DNA of 64,000 nucleotides from Pseudo-nitzschia pungens (lineage: Eukaryota; Bacillariophyta; Bacillariophyceae; Bacillariales; Bacillariaceae). The stretch is taken from NCBI GenBank assembly GCA_037355855.1, contig CM074765.1:2728001-2792000 (forward strand), written 5' to 3'. Made by a program: the position numbers and the translations under genes. A model generated the notes under the pieces. That model ran no database searches, was not told the DNA's origin, and saw only the letters and a program-made list of their open reading frames with translations. Below are positions 11,155 to 23,496 of the stretch, in pieces. Position 1 is the stretch's first letter, and every line of letters begins with the position of its first letter.

Positions 11155-11923
11155 TCAACGAGAAAGAATGAAGTATTTTATGGATTTGCAGAAGTTTACG
11201 AAGATAAAGGTATAAAGTAGTTTTATTATGTTTTCACTACGTTAATTATTTTTTGGGGTTATGTATTGTGGTTGAAAAGGTTTTTGATTTCATTTTGGGT
11301 TATTTGTTGTGATTAAAGTTATTTTTGATTACATCGTGGTCTTTGTGTAGTACAGTATTTGTTTTTTGGGGTTATGGTATGTGATTAAAAATGTTTTGGA
11401 TTTAATTGTACGATTAGTTAGGCATATGTATTACGATTAAAATCGATTTTGATTACAATTTTTTGCGTGAATGTCAGTAATTTATGGGGCACGAATCTGG
11501 TGTGGGTTTACTAATTATAAGTCAGGGTTATGTATCGTTATTAGTGAAATGGAAACTCACGTTTTGGCAGTTGAGGCTTACGGTAATTATTTTTTGGGGT
11601 TATGTATCGTGGTTGAAAAGGTTTTTGATTTCATTTTGGGTTATTTGTTGTGATTAAAGTTATTTTTGATTCCACTGTGGTGGTGGTGGTCGTTGCGTAG
11701 TACAGTATTTGTTTTTTGGGGTTATGGTTTGTGATTAAAAATGTTTTTGATTTAATTTTACGATTAGTTAGGCATATGTATTACGATTAAAATCGATTTT
11801 GATTACATTTTTTTGTGTGAATGTCAGTAATTTACAGTGCGGGCTAAATAATTATAAGTTAGGGTTATGTATTGATATTAAAATGTTTTTTCATTTCATT
11901 TTTTGCTGTGGATGTCGTGTAGT
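11155..11923. repeat. AT-rich spacer with a tandem duplication of about 340 bp
   Basis: Sequence beginning near 11242 (AATTATTTTTTGGGGTTATG) recurs from about 11584 with few differences, including the runs GGTTTTTGATTTCATTTTGG and TACGATTAAAATCGATTTTG. This makes a two-copy tandem repeat of roughly 340 bp. It lies between the convergent 3' ends of the protease and helicase genes. No coding sequence is credible here. Confidence 0.7.
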
Positions 11924-14399
11924 TCATTGGAAGTCCATAATTTGTTCGATCAGTGTCTGAGGTGTTTTTTTGTATAATCTGAAGTGTTGGAAAAATTTGT
12001 TCACTTCATTTGACATTCCTTTTGATTTTTGAATTTTCAAGGGTGATTTCAAATATAAACCACCTAGTGTTCGACATCTAGACAAAACAACATAGATCCA
12101 ATTTTCCATTTTATAATTCCATGTAGAAATTATTAAATGGTCAATAGATCTGCCTTGAAGTTTATGGATTGTCCGTGCATGAGAGACATTGAGTTTAAAT
12201 TGTCTCAATTTGATATTGATTGCAGATCTCGGTGTGTTGTGATCAATGGTGTCTGAAAATAGTGTTGGAAACATGCATTTTGCATATGTTGATTTTTCCT
12301 CCAGTTTAAGATTGTAAATTCTTGGTTGTTCATTATTGTCTTGGTTATCAGTGATTTCAAGTTGAATGGATTCAATTTTGTTAGCTTCAATACTGTTGAC
12401 AAAATATCCATCAATTTGAATTGTTTCCATTACGTCACACGCATTGAATTGTTGTTTCAAAATCAATCCTTTGAATTTGCACATTGTTCCATTTGCAATT
12501 GATTCTCCAACTCCAATGTTTTCTGATATCATCAAAGGGCAATTTGTGTACAATTTCAGAAATGGATCAATCTTATTTGTTCCAAATTGTTGAGTGACAT
12601 GACAGTCTGCACAAGAAGCATATAGAATGTCTCCATTATCTGGAAAGGTCTTGTAATGTTTTGAAGAAGCTTTGTATTCGTATTCCAAATCACTTGCTTT
12701 GATGCAGATTGTATGGTTTGGGATGGGATCATTTGGATCTCTTGAATGTGTGTTTTGAAGATGAAGTGCAAAAATACCATCATTTATTGCACATCTGTCT
12801 CTGTTTTCTGCAACTGCATATGCAACATTTCTTGGTATATAACAGGATTCATCAACAACTCTGGAATTTATGGTTTTTTCATCAGATTCATCTCCACCTG
12901 AAGTACAAATTCGGTACAACAAATCTCCAAATGGTTTGTCATTGTTAAATCTGTGATTGATTTTTAATTCAAGAAAAACATCAATTGCATTGCCAAAATA
13001 TTCACATTGAAGGTCTTTGTAAAGTCTTTCTCCTTTGATTGGAGGAAGTTGATTGAAATCTCCGGCAAACACAACATGTATACCACCATACAATGATGAT
13101 GATCTTGGAGCGTCTTTCAATTCATTTAGACACTTGTTAAGTTTGGATAACAATTCTTGGCATCCGAAAGATATTTCATCAATTATGATCATTTCAGTAT
13201 CTTTCCAATCATCTTGAAATTCACTCAGCTTGTTGTAGTTAAAATCTTTTTTGTTGATTGGTATGTGGCATGCGCTGTGAAGGGTGGAACCATGAATGGA
13301 AACTGCAGCACATCCAGTCAATGCTGTGACAACAATTGTTTGTTTTGTGAATTGAATGTCCAAGTTTTCACAGAACTGTTTGCAGTAAGATAAAATACCC
13401 TTGATGACTCGACTTTTACCTGTTCCTCCTGCCCCTGATAATAATGCAACAAATTGTTCTCCTTTTTTGCTCAGTTTTTGCAATTGCTTTTTCTCTGAAT
13501 TAAAGTGCATTTTTTGATGTCTTGAAATTGGGATTGTAGATTCTTGTCCATACAGTTCTTCATTAATTCTCTGGCGATCACATACTCGCAAAATAAATCC
13601 AGACACAATGTAAGTGAAGGCAGCTATTTGATGAATATCTCCGCCAAAAATTTCATGTCCGTACTGAATAATGTTTTTACATGTTCCATCCACAAACATG
13701 TTTGTATTGATTTCACTTGTCACAACACTTGTCTTTGTAATCATGACAGTAATCAAATTATCAAGTTGAAGGTCATCCCATTTCCTTTTCTGATGTTGAT
13801 TATGCAAGTTTGTTTGTTGAATTGTATTTTCTTGTGTTGTTTGTATGTCAAAGATTAAATTTGACTGAGCAACAGATGGTGCTTGTAACAGTCTTTCACC
13901 ACAATTGTTTTGTCCCGATTTCACAATAATTGATGTTTCCATGGAAAAATGATTTTGGTTTGTTCTGAACGAATTTATGTCATCCAATCCCAAAACTGTA
14001 TGATTAAATGCATCTAATTCTTGCATGCAGAAGTTGTCTTCGATTTCATCAACGTCATCAATGTCATTTGTGTCATCTTCATGTGTTGTGTTGGATGAAG
14101 GTCCCTTTGTTGTTTGTTCCAAAACATCCAATTGTCGGTCACAGTCCAAGCTGTTGAAAGTTTGTTGTATATTTTTTAGAATTTGTGTATGAGCTGTTTT
14201 TAATCCTTTGTTGAGAACAAAAGTTTGGAAATATGGTAAATATTTTGAGTTCACTTGGATGTCAGAATAGTCCCTGAATGGACAAAACAAAATACAGGCT
14301 GTTTTTGCATAAATCTCCATTTGTATACGGACTCTGTCATGTGTTTCATTGTTGGGAAGTGGATTGAAAGTCAAAATGTCAAACCCCTCAAATTTTGCA
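11924..14399 (-). pseudogene. Helitron PIF1-like helicase (C-terminal segment)
   Basis: About 825 codons with no internal stop. The SF1B/PIF1 motifs appear in order: Walker A GAGGTGKS (about 13410-13435), Walker B IIIDEISF, motif III GDFNQLPPIKG, HRF, motif V SHARTIHKLQGRSID, and motif VI WIYVVLSRCRTLGGL. The frame is open up to the transposon junction at 14400. The apparent start at 14374 is a TTG and is not a real start. The N-terminal 300 residues are Asn/Gln/Asp-rich and poorly conserved. In an intact Helitron this unwinds DNA during rolling-circle transposition. All helicase motifs look intact even though the gene is split. Confidence 0.9.
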
Positions 14400-14735
14400 G
14401 GACCTTCCGGAACTGTAAATATTTTCGCGCGAATGGCGCAATTTTTTGAGTCAAACCTGTCAACTCACATCCCCCTTTTGGAACACAATTTGGGGGAATA
14501 AACTCGCACTTTTTTCTTTCACTTTTTTCGAGACCAAAAAGTGCAAGTTTTCATGGGACTAAAAAACACGTTCTTTTTCAACTCGCATTGAATGTGAGTT
14601 TGGTTCAACGGACAAAAAAAGTGCGAGTTTTCTTTGCAAAAATTTTTTTTGACGGGGAAGTCGATTTGCTAAGAGAGGCGCAACGACGATGCGGGAGTCG
14701 ATTTGCTAAGAGAGGTCCTTAATTAAAATTATGCT

Positions 14736-15325
14736 TGCTGCCACCCCCCCCTATATTATCGACGCGTTGCTGCTGCTTGCTGTCCCCCCTGTATTATCGA
14801 GGCGTTGCTGCTTGCTGCTTGCTGTCCCCCCCCTGTATCATCGAGGCGTTGCTGCTGCTTGCTGCTTGCTGTCCCCCCTGTATTATCGACGCGTTGCTGC
14901 TTGCTGCTTGCTGTCCCCCCCCCTGTATTATCGACGCGTTGCTGCTTGCTGTCTCCCCTGTATTATCAACGCGTTGCTGCTTGCTGCTTGCTGCTTATCG
15001 AGACGCGTTTGTATTATCGAGACGCGTTGCTGCTGCTTGCTGTCCCCCCCCTGTATTATCGACGCGTTGCTGCTTGCTGCTTGCTGTCCCCCCTGTATTA
15101 TCAACGCGTTGCTGCTGCTTGCTGTCCCCCCCCTGTATTATCGACGCGTTGCTGCTTGCTGCTTGCTGTCCCCCCTGTATTATCGACGCATTGCTGCTGC
15201 TTGCTGTCCCCCCCCTGTATTATCGACGCGTTGCTGCTTGCTGCTTGCTGTCCCCCCTGTATTATCGACGCGTTGTTGCTTGCTGCTTGCTGTCCCCCCT
15301 GTATTATCGACGCGTTGCTGCTTGT
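14736..15325 (+). repeat. Minisatellite array, unit about 34-46 bp
   Basis: About fifteen units with the core GTATTATCGACGCGTTGCTG, followed by one or more CTGCTTG blocks and a C-run (5-9 C). The units vary in C-run length and in the number of CTGCTTG blocks. The inverse array at 16272-16678 forms the other arm of the fold-back element. The same unit occurs in the unrelated TA-flanked element (18720-18980 and 20010-20100). Confidence 0.9.
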
Positions 15326-15329
15326 CCCG

Positions 15330-16270
15330 CGTCGTTGCGCCTCTCTTAGCAAATCGACTCCCGCGTCATTGCGCCTCTCTTAGCAAATCGACTCCGTCAT
15401 TTTGCCTCTATCAACAAATCGACTCCGTTGTTTTGCCTCTATTAGCAAATCGACTCCCGCGTCGTTGCGCCTCTATTTTAACATATCGACCTTGCTGTTG
15501 CACCTCTATTTTTTTAAAAAAACAAATCGACTCGTTGAAATTTTTGTTGAAAACACTCATTTTCCAAAGAAAACTCGCATTTTTAAAATAAAACTCGCAT
15601 TTTTTAAAATAAAACTCGCATTTTTTAACGAAAACTCGCATTTTAGTGCTGAAAACTCGCATTTTAGTGCTGAAAACTCGCATTTATTGCTGGACCTTCC
15701 GGAACAAAGATAGTTTTCGGTGCGCGGACCGCGCGATTTTTTATTGCAGTTAGTCATTTTGAGGGTATCCCCTTAAATTAATTATCTCCCCCAAAGAAAC
15801 TCGCATTTTTTGGGATCGAAAAAAGTGCGGATTTTCAGGGGACTAAAAAACTCGCATTTTTGCTCTAAAAAAAAAACACGTATATACAGCAATAAATGCG
15901 AGTTTTCAACAGAAAAATGCGAGTTTTCAGCAGAAAAATGCGAGTTTTCGTTAAAAAATGCGAGTTTTATTTAAAAAATGCGAGTTTTCTTTGGAAAATG
16001 AGTGTTTTCAACAAAAATTTCAACCAAAAACTCGTAAAAAATAGAGGCGCAACAGCGGAGTCGAGGCGCAACGACGCGGGAGTCGATTTGCTAATAGAGG
16101 CAAAACGACGGAGTCGATTTGTTGATAGAGGCAAAATGACGGAGTCGATTTGCTAAGAGAGGGTCAACGACGCGGGAGTCGATTTGCTAAGAGAGGCAAA
16201 ATGACGGAGCCGATTTGCTAAGAGAGGGGCAACGACGCGGGAGTCGATTTGCTAAGAGAGGCGCAACAAC
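15330..16270. repeat. Inner inverted arrays: AAATCGACTC-type and ACTCGCATTTT-type repeats
   Basis: 15330-15540 repeats a unit of about 34 bp containing TTAGCAAATCGACTCCCGCG. 15550-15690 repeats AAAACTCGCATTTT about every 20 bp. After the B-left segment, the reverse complements follow at 15895-16010 and 16035-16265. The symmetry means transcripts of either strand could form long hairpins. No coding function is visible. Confidence 0.8.
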
Positions 16271-16271
16271 G

Positions 16272-16678
16272 GAGTCGCGTCGATAATACAGGGGGGACAG
16301 CAAGCAGCAACGCGTCGATCATAATACAGGGGGGACAGCAAGCAGCAGCAACGCGTCGATCATAATACAGGGGGGACAGCAAGCAGCAACGCGTCGATAA
16401 TACAGCGGGGGACAGCAAGCAGCAGCAACGCGTCGACAATACAGGGGGGGGGGCAGCAAGCAGCAAGCAGCAGCAACGCGTCGATAATACAGGGGGGGAC
16501 AGCAAGCAGCAAGCAGCAATGCGTCGATAATACAGGGGGGGACAGCAAGCAGCAGCAACGCGTCGATAATACAGAGGGGACAGCAAGCAGCAAGCAGCAA
16601 CGCGTCGATAATACAGGGGGGGACAGCAAGCAGCAGCAACGCGTCGATAATATACCGTAGGGGGGGGGGCAGCAAGCA
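16272..16678 (-). repeat. Inverse copy of the CGACGCGTTGCTG minisatellite
   Basis: About eleven units reading, on the plus strand, CAACGCGTCGATAATACAGG followed by a G-run and AGCAAGCAGC. It is the reverse complement of the array at 14736-15325 and sits at the mirror position of the fold-back element. G-runs reach 9 bases. Confidence 0.9.
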
Positions 16679-17208
16679 TAATTTTAATTAAGGACCTCTC
16701 TTAGCAAATCGACTCCCGCATCGTCGTTGCGCCTCTCTTAGCAAATCGACTTCCCCGTCAAAAAAAAATTTTTGCAAAGAAAACTCGCACTTTTTTTGTC
16801 CGTTGAACCAAACTCGCATTTAATGCGAGTTGAAAAAGAACGTGTTTTTTAGTCCCATGAAAACTTGCACTTTTTGGTCTCAAAAAAAGTGAAAGAAAAA
16901 AGTGCGAGTTTATTCCCCCAAATTGTGTTCCAAAAGGGGGATGTGAGTTGACAGGTTTGACTCAAAAAATTGAGCGATTCGCGCGAAAATATTTACAGTT
17001 CCGGAAGGTCCTGTATATACGTGTTTTTTTTCTAGAGCAAAAATGCAAGTTTTTTCGTCCCATGAAAATCCGCACTTTTTTCGATCCCAAAAAATGCGAG
17101 TTTCTTTGGGGGAGATAATTAATTTAAAGGGATACCCTCAAAATGACTAACTGCAATATAAAATTGCGCGGTCCGCGCATCGAAAACTATCTTTGTTCCG
17201 GAAGGTCC

Positions 17209-18193
17209 AGTTGAAATGAAATTTGTGTATGAAATGGAAGGTATTGCTGGTTCCTTCCTTTCATAGCAAAATTGGTAGTTTCCACTTGGATGTTGGTCTT
17301 GGAAAAGAAGGCTTTTGGTTCTCTTGAAAGTATCACAAATGTAGTCCTCTACAAAATCATATAAACATATGTTCTCCAAATCTAAAGGGCGATAGATGTA
17401 ATTTGCAGCTTGACACATATATGTTGGAAGTGTTGACTCACCATCATATCTCTGCAAAACACCATGATTTATGGTACCTTCCAGAAATGATCTTAGGAAT
17501 AGCGGAGAAAAGTGTTGATTGGAAAATTTGAACCTCGTATCATTACGAATAAGGAATGAAGCCATTGGTGCAGACATAACATTGTCCTGAGTAACCCTGA
17601 ATAAAGTACTAAGAACAGTACGCATTCCTTTTTTTTCCTTTAACAAATCATCATTTTGATCATCATTTTGATCTTCATTTTCCTGGTGATCTTGAGTATC
17701 ACTATTGGTATTTTGTTGGTCATTGATGTCCTGTTGATGTATATTGGTATTTTGTTGGTCATTGATTTCCTGTTCTTTTTTTGCAATTTGGTTCAAAACT
17801 TTTTCAGCAACTGAATTTATTTTTTCGTTGTTGTCTTTTTGTGTGCTTTTGGATGCATAACATGTGACATAATAAATACCTGAACCGTCAAGACCCCAAA
17901 CAACATTATTATTGCATTGAAAAGTTGCACTCACAACTGAATTGTTTAGGTTGGCAAAACAATCCTGATGGGCACGTTGAAACTCCCATTGAAACAAATT
18001 CTTTTCATTGCAATTCCCTTGCCAATCATACCACGTTGTGATGTTGTCATTGAAAATAATTGTAGTTTCATCACATTGTCTCATTGGGAGTTTGAATCTG
18101 CAATCTCCATCTTTGTCTTTCTTATGACAAGAAGGGACATGTGTTGATTTGTGCATATTTCGTAGAATTGAAACTGCATGTAAATTCTTGTGA
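17209..18193 (-). pseudogene. Helitron Rep segment with two-tyrosine motif
   Basis: The frame is open from the upstream transposon junction (YHKNLHAVSILRNMHKSTHV) to the downstream one (SYTNFIST). It contains the Cys/His block THVPSCHKK...CRFKLP typical of Helitron proteins ahead of the tyrosines. The sequence YVTCYASK (about 17847-17872) fits the Y-x3-Y-x2-K pattern of Helitron Rep, whose tyrosines attack DNA at the element ends. Then follow an acidic Asn/Gln-rich linker (17640-17770) and a segment resembling the region before the helicase. The ATG at 18156 is internal to the original protein, not its start. Confidence 0.8.
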
Positions 18194-19794
18194 TACTACG
18201 GATTGCCTAACAATTGAAATAACATTTTTTTTAAACAAAATTAACAAAAATTAGTGGAAATTAACGTACATGTACCAAAAAAAAGAACCTTAACCCCCTG
18301 CTTACCAAAAAATTGACTCACAGTATAGAGATCACTGAAACCCCTTCGACTGTCGTCATTGGCTGCTATTGACTCACCTAGAGGGGGATCGAAAAAACTA
18401 GTTGATTAGATCTATTTTGTGAGAACACAAGTGTTCTTCGGTTCTTCGGTTCGAACATGCTTTTCCGACAACAACAGGTGACACTTGTTGCTTTACAGTA
18501 GATTGAGATGACAAGAGTGGTCGTCGGGACTGCCGAAAAGGTCTTTACTGTCTTGGGTTGGTCTGCTTTTTGCTGGTTGGATCTTGTGTTATGGGATAGA
18601 CTGGTGGGAATGGATTTGCTGAAGAAATGGATCGATCCGTACGGTAGTCCCTGCCGGTTGAAGAATACGAGTACATGACAATCATCCAGTATCGGACGCG
18701 ACAATTTTCTATCATCGATATACAGAGGGGACAGCAAGCAGCAAACAGCAATATACAGCGTTTTGCTAGGTTCGACGCATGGATTATGTACTGTAAAGAG
18801 ATACCCTAGCACAGCCAAGATAAAATCGATACAGCAGGTGGGGGACAGCAAGCAGCGTCAAAAATACAGGGGGGGGACAGCAAGCAGCAAAGCGTCGATA
18901 ATACAAGGGGGACAGCAAGCAGCAACGCGTCGATAGTAGTATACCGACATGACAGCAAGCAGCAACGCGTCGATAGTCCAGTGTCCCTACCACCATTGTC
19001 CACAAAACCATCCATGACAATGACGACGACGTCAGCTCCGTGTCGCGAACACGGCTTCGGCCGAGTATTACTGACGATACAGGCGACAGCAGCAGCGACG
19101 GGGACACGGACGACGGCCGCTGACAAACAACGAGCTCCGCTTCTTCGTTCTCCGGAGTCGATTGCTGTAGATTGTCGGTTGTCGATTACTACTCTTGCTG
19201 GAGAGTAATTGTGGTGTTTTAATGTTGCCACCAGCAAAATTATGAGCTACTTCTTGCTGCTGCTGCTGTTTGCTGTTGTTTTCTGCTGTTTTCTGCTGTT
19301 TGCTGGAGTGGATCGATTGATCCACTCGTGTTTGCGTTCCGGACTTTCGTGTACCGGTATGTTCGATATCCAGACTTGTAGACCTAGAATAGCTAAAGAG
19401 AGGTCCAACACCTCTGAGTCCCAGCAGTTCTTCTATACTTTGCGGCGCCGGTCGACTTCAATCCCACCATGTGGACGTCCAAGGTTTTCTATTGTACCTA
19501 TGTTCGATATCCACCAATGGAGATGGATATAATCGATTCCCACAAGTGTTTGATACTTAAGACGTGGGAGTGATCGACTGCCGGCGCTATTGGTATACAA
19601 TCGAAAACCTACTGCAAATAAGAAACTTGAGCAAACTGGAGCAACACTAATTCATTATTTCTATTTTTGCAACTCTGCAAAAGCAAAATCCACTAAACCA
19701 CCTCTAAGAAATACAACCAAAATCGAAATCGACAATGGCGGAGACTCGACAATCGACTGGTGGAGACGCGACAATCGACAATCGACAATGGCGC

Positions 19795-19983
19795 TCAGCG
19801 CTCTATTACAACCCCGGGGTAGGTACCATCCTCACTGTATCCACAGTGAGCAAACGTCCCGTCGAATGGACCGATTGCTCCTGCAGCTCTGTAGCACGCC
19901 AACTGTGACGTGCCACTGCAGCCACACCGCTGCCTACTGTTGGTTGCAGTACAAAAACAATGCGTCGAACCTAGCAAAACCAA
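19795..19983 (-). pseudogene. Possible captured gene fragment in the TA element
   Basis: A short minus-strand frame contains IGPFDGTFAHCGYSEDGTYP, which does not look like repeat-derived sequence. A second, diverged copy of the same segment occurs at about 20100-20165 in the same orientation (KIGPFDPTFAHCGYS). I do not recognise the family. The duplicated context and lack of a start suggest exon fragments carried by the transposon. Confidence 0.35.
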
Positions 19984-20169
19984 TGTACGTTATTCGCTGC
20001 TGTTTGCTACTTGCTGTCCCCCCCTGTGCTGCTTGCTGCTGCTTGCTGTCCCCCCCGTGTATTATCGACGCGTTGCTGCTGCTTGCTGTCCCCCCTCATA
20101 AGTACCATCCTTGCTGTATCCACAGTGCGCGAACGTCGGATCGAAGGGACCAATCTTTGCTGCTGATTC

Positions 20170-20660
20170 CAGTAAAAAAAATTATCGACGCACTACAACG
20201 CGACAATGGAAATGGCAACAACGCCGGCAACGGCCACTAGCAGCAGCAACAGCAGCACGTCGATCGATCGATCGGCCAAGGATACAGCGCCGGTTGGTCT
20301 TTACGAGAACGGACAACGAAGAATCAATCGTTTTTCGTTCGAGAGCGGAAACCGAAACTAACGGAGCAGGGGGATTCGATTCGATTCGATTCATTCATTC
20401 TTCTTGACCGGTTGGAGCATCGAGTTGTTCGGTGGGATCGATGGCAGCCACGACCAGCAGCGGGAAAATTCATCAAAAGCTCCTTCAAAGCAGTACGTCG
20501 GGGATTTGGTGGATACTTTCTTGCCGGTGGCTTTGCCGGAGGTGGATCCTTGGTCTATGGAGGTATGTTCTTGCTCTCGTCATCAGATAGATCAGAGACA
20601 GGAGGGCTGTCAGAGAGAGAGTATTCGAATTTGATGGGGCTAGCCATGGTTTCAAGGTGA
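20170..20660 (+). other. Possible second captured fragment with a hydrophobic Gly-rich segment
   Basis: The plus frame around 20480-20580 reads AVRRGFGGYFLAGGFAGGGS then LVYGGMFLL, a membrane-like stretch unlike the surrounding repeats. GTATGT at 20563 could be an intron donor. No complete gene can be assembled and the function is unknown. It may be chance. Confidence 0.25.
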
Positions 20661-21233
20661 TTTTCTGTTCAAATTTGATCAATCGATTGATTTGTAAATT
20701 GTCGCGTCCGATACTGGATGATTGTCATGTACTCGTATTCTTCAACCGGCAGGGACTACCGTACGGATCGATCCATTTCTTCAGCAAATCCATTCCCACC
20801 AGTCTATCCCATAACACAAGATCCAACCAGCAAAAAGCAGACCAGCAATCACGACAAGCAAGTTACCAAAGGACCTTTTTGGCAGTCCTGAAGACCACTC
20901 TCGTCAAGCAACAAGTGTCACCTCCTGTTGTTGCAGAAGCATGTCCCGAAGCAACGTTCCGAAAAGCATGTTCGAACCGAAGAACCGAAGAACACTTGTG
21001 TTCTCACAAAATAGATCTAATCAACTAGTTTTTTCGATCCCCCTCTAGGTGAGTCAATAGCAGCCAATGACGACAGTCGAAGGGGTTTCAGTGATCTCTA
21101 TACTGTGAGTCAATTTTTTGGTAAGCAGGGGGTTAAGGTTCTTTTTTTTTGGTACATGTACGTTAATTTCCACTAATTTTTGTTAATTTTGTTTAAAAAA
21201 AATGTTATTTCAATTGTTAGGCGATCCGTAGTA

Positions 21234-22277
21234 TACAGAGCCATTAAAAGCAGGGATCCTTCCTCTTTTCTTTTCTGCAATCAAATTGTCATACAATTCC
21301 TTTTCCAGTGTAACTGCACATTTTGATCTTTTGGTTATCCCATGGAATAATTTGTGATACATGAAAAAGTCAGAATCATAGTTTGATTCTGGTAAGATTC
21401 TCAATGATGGTATACTTGCCCGTGCAATACCTTCGGAAGTGTACAATTTCTGGCATGATCTGCATTTTAAAATACACTTTTCACCCAATGATGTTTTACC
21501 ATTTCGTTGCCTCAAATTTTGAAGATCTTGGTTATTGCATTTCTCACCAGATTGAAGAATGAATTCTGTGCATGTTGGTGTGGTACATTCAATGTTATCA
21601 GCGTTGGGGAAAAGTTTGGTAGTCAGAATTCTATCTGCATGCTCCTTCATTGTTTTAATTACTTCTTCTCTCAATTCAGGATCATACAAATCTTCTATAA
21701 TTGTATTCCATTTGCTCACCCAAAGCACAAAATGAGCATGTAATGTTCCTCGTCCTTGTTCTTCAATAGCAATTGAATATGCATCAAGATCTCCAAAAAT
21801 GCCCAATTTTGGATCATTTCCTTTTTTCTTCCCGGTTAAAATCCAACCCAATAAATATCTTATGGTTATGTCAACCACATTTTCAAATTCCAATGCACAA
21901 AGTCCAGGATATTTTGTTCTTCTTTCAAGACAATCATGGACAAAGTTGAAGAGATAACTGTCACTCATTTCAGAGGTATTCGGTAGTGCATTGTGTTGTA
22001 TTTTTTTTTCTCCAAAAGCTCAATCCTGAAATTGATAGTATCATCTGGTGTTATTGTGAACAATATGCATGGTAATCCATAGACTGCCATCATTTGAAAC
22101 ATCTTTGCTCTTGCAGCCTCAGATGATCCTTTCGTGTTACCAATAGATTTAGTAATACTTTTGATTTTGGATAGAAAAACCTCTTCATTTGTGTTTGGTT
22201 TACCATTACTCTCCAACACTTTCTTTGAAGCTTGTTTTAACTCTTTTGGATTTAGTTCAGCAAAATTGCATCTTTGA
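21234..22277 (-). pseudogene. Helitron Rep catalytic (HUH) segment
   Basis: The upstream part carries KMFQMMAVYGLPCILFTITP and DDTINFRI, characteristic of the Helitron_like_N region. After a frameshift in the T9 run at 22001-22009 the frame continues through DLDAYSIAIEEQGRGTLHAH, giving the HUH-type motif His-x-His (LHAHF, about 21720-21748), which binds the metal for strand nicking. It then carries a Cys-pair region (CTTPTC, CKSRCQKLY-like) and runs to the TA-element junction. Catalytic residues look intact; the frameshift disrupts translation. The homopolymer context leaves a sequencing error possible. Confidence 0.85.
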
Positions 22278-22561
22278 CCTGGAGCGGTCGGAAATAGAAA
22301 AACGTGCGCACCACGCGGCAGGTTAAGTTTTTTCAAAATGATACGTATGAACTTACCGTACATACTACATATATCAACGTGTGATTTACGTATTACTAGT
22401 ACTACGTAATACGTAGAACGAGATAAGTAACGTTCATGAAAAAAATCTCCACGATTCAAATTTAAAAAGGGGGAACCGGGAAACTAAAACCGGGAAACTA
22501 AAAATAGTTGTTTTTCACGTAATTAATTAATTACGTACGTAATTACGTACGATTGCAGTTA

Positions 22562-23496
22562 TGTGTTGATATCCGCTCGTCAGCGGTCTTCGGGGAACTT
22601 AATCGGCTCGTAGATAAGTTCGACTCGTACTGGTCTGTAAATAAGGAAAAGCCTTAACAATAATAACGCGTACATCCCTGGCAAAGGGTGAGACTACAGC
22701 GGACTGTTCAAGGTCTTATTGCATACACTTAGTTACTACAAGGTACTTCCCTAGAGGTACATCGGAATCGATCGAAAGGGGAGGGCATGATAGGCATTTA
22801 ATTTAGAGTGAAATATAAAGAGTGAATAAAAGGGGAGCTGAGCCAAAGCGCTCAGCTCTGTATCGTATCGTGACATCGATTCGCTAACTCGCTAACTCGT
22901 ATAATAACAGTGCTCCGTAGCGCTGGTACTGTATTCTACGGGTAGCGTATCGGAGTATCGTATCTCCGATTAATCGAATCGTGTGCTGGCTCACTTATGC
23001 TAGCACGTTTGGTAACTGTTTGGGCCGGGTATCCAGTCATGGTATATATTATACACCAATGACCCGACCCCGGCGGTAGCATCATATCTTAGCATTGGTA
23101 TCATGGTAGGTTAGCATCTTTCAGTATCTCGTAGCATTAGCAACCCTAACCCTGTAGTATTTAGCTACACCATAACAGGTGCTTTACTCGGGGTACGTAC
23201 GATTGGTACAAATCGTACGCAGCGACCCTAGTAAACTCTGCTAGCATCCATACTAAACAGGATAGTAGGATATAGGTCTGCTGCTAAGCCTGTTGCTAAG
23301 CCTGTTGCTAAGCCTGCTGCTAAGCCTGCTGCTCAGCCTGCTGCTAAGCCTGTATGCTACCAATTAGCACACAGCCTAGCACTCAGCTCAGCACCTGTTA
23401 GTCAGCTACTGGATGTTGCTGTCTGTAGGCCCAGTAGCCCTTCTACACAGGAGCCTTGCTAGCACAGATCATAGCACCACCTTGAATATCTTCATA
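22562..23496 (-). repeat. 3' LTR of copia copy 1
   Basis: 935 bp, direct repeat of 33644-34578. It contains a 12-bp tandem motif (GCTAAGCCTGYT, about 23280-23350) and a GATTGGTACAAATCGTACGC hairpin-like sequence. Visible differences from its partner include AGCGACC versus GGCGACC and GCTCAGCC versus GCTAAGCC. Confidence 0.95.

Larger units (their letters stand above)
14400..17208. mobile_element. Composite fold-back element with TIR TTCCGGAAC (breaks the Helitron)
   Basis: Bounded by GGACC (14400-14404) and GGTCC (17204-17208), a near-palindromic 5-bp pair differing at the centre, with termini TTCCGGAAC/GTTCCGGAA. Removing one 5-bp copy rejoins the Helitron frame (FISTGPAKFEG). Inside are two inverted-repeat families in interleaved order. 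A-left is 14405 to about 15690, B-left is 15697-15890, A-right is about 15890-17006 (reverse complement of A-left), and B-right is 17012-17203 (reverse complement of B-left). GGACC and GGTCC also flank the internal ends at 15692 and 17007. There is no transposase; Cys/Leu-rich reading frames come from the tandem repeats. The superfamily is unassigned. Confidence 0.8.
18196..21231. mobile_element. TA-flanked DNA element with inverted arms of about 520 bp (breaks the Helitron)
   Basis: Termini CTACGGATTGCC (18196) and GGCGATCCGTAG (to 21231) are flanked by TA at 18194-18195 and 21232-21233, the duplication typical of Tc1/mariner-type elements. The inverted arms extend to about 18712 and 20695. 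Removing the element and one TA rejoins the Helitron frame (FNGSVYHKNLHA). The interior holds minisatellite units shared with the 14.4 kb composite, a CTG-rich tract near 19250, and apparent captured coding fragments. No transposase was found, so it would be non-autonomous. Some reading frames in the arms look like random sequence. Confidence 0.8.

Noticed and set aside
14731..16679. Long Cys/Leu-rich reading frames on both strands
   Set aside because: They are translations of the minisatellite arrays in several frames at once and have no non-repeat sequence.
23140..23160. Telomere-like CAACCCTAACCCTG
   Set aside because: Only two units, and it is part of the copia LTR, present in every LTR copy.
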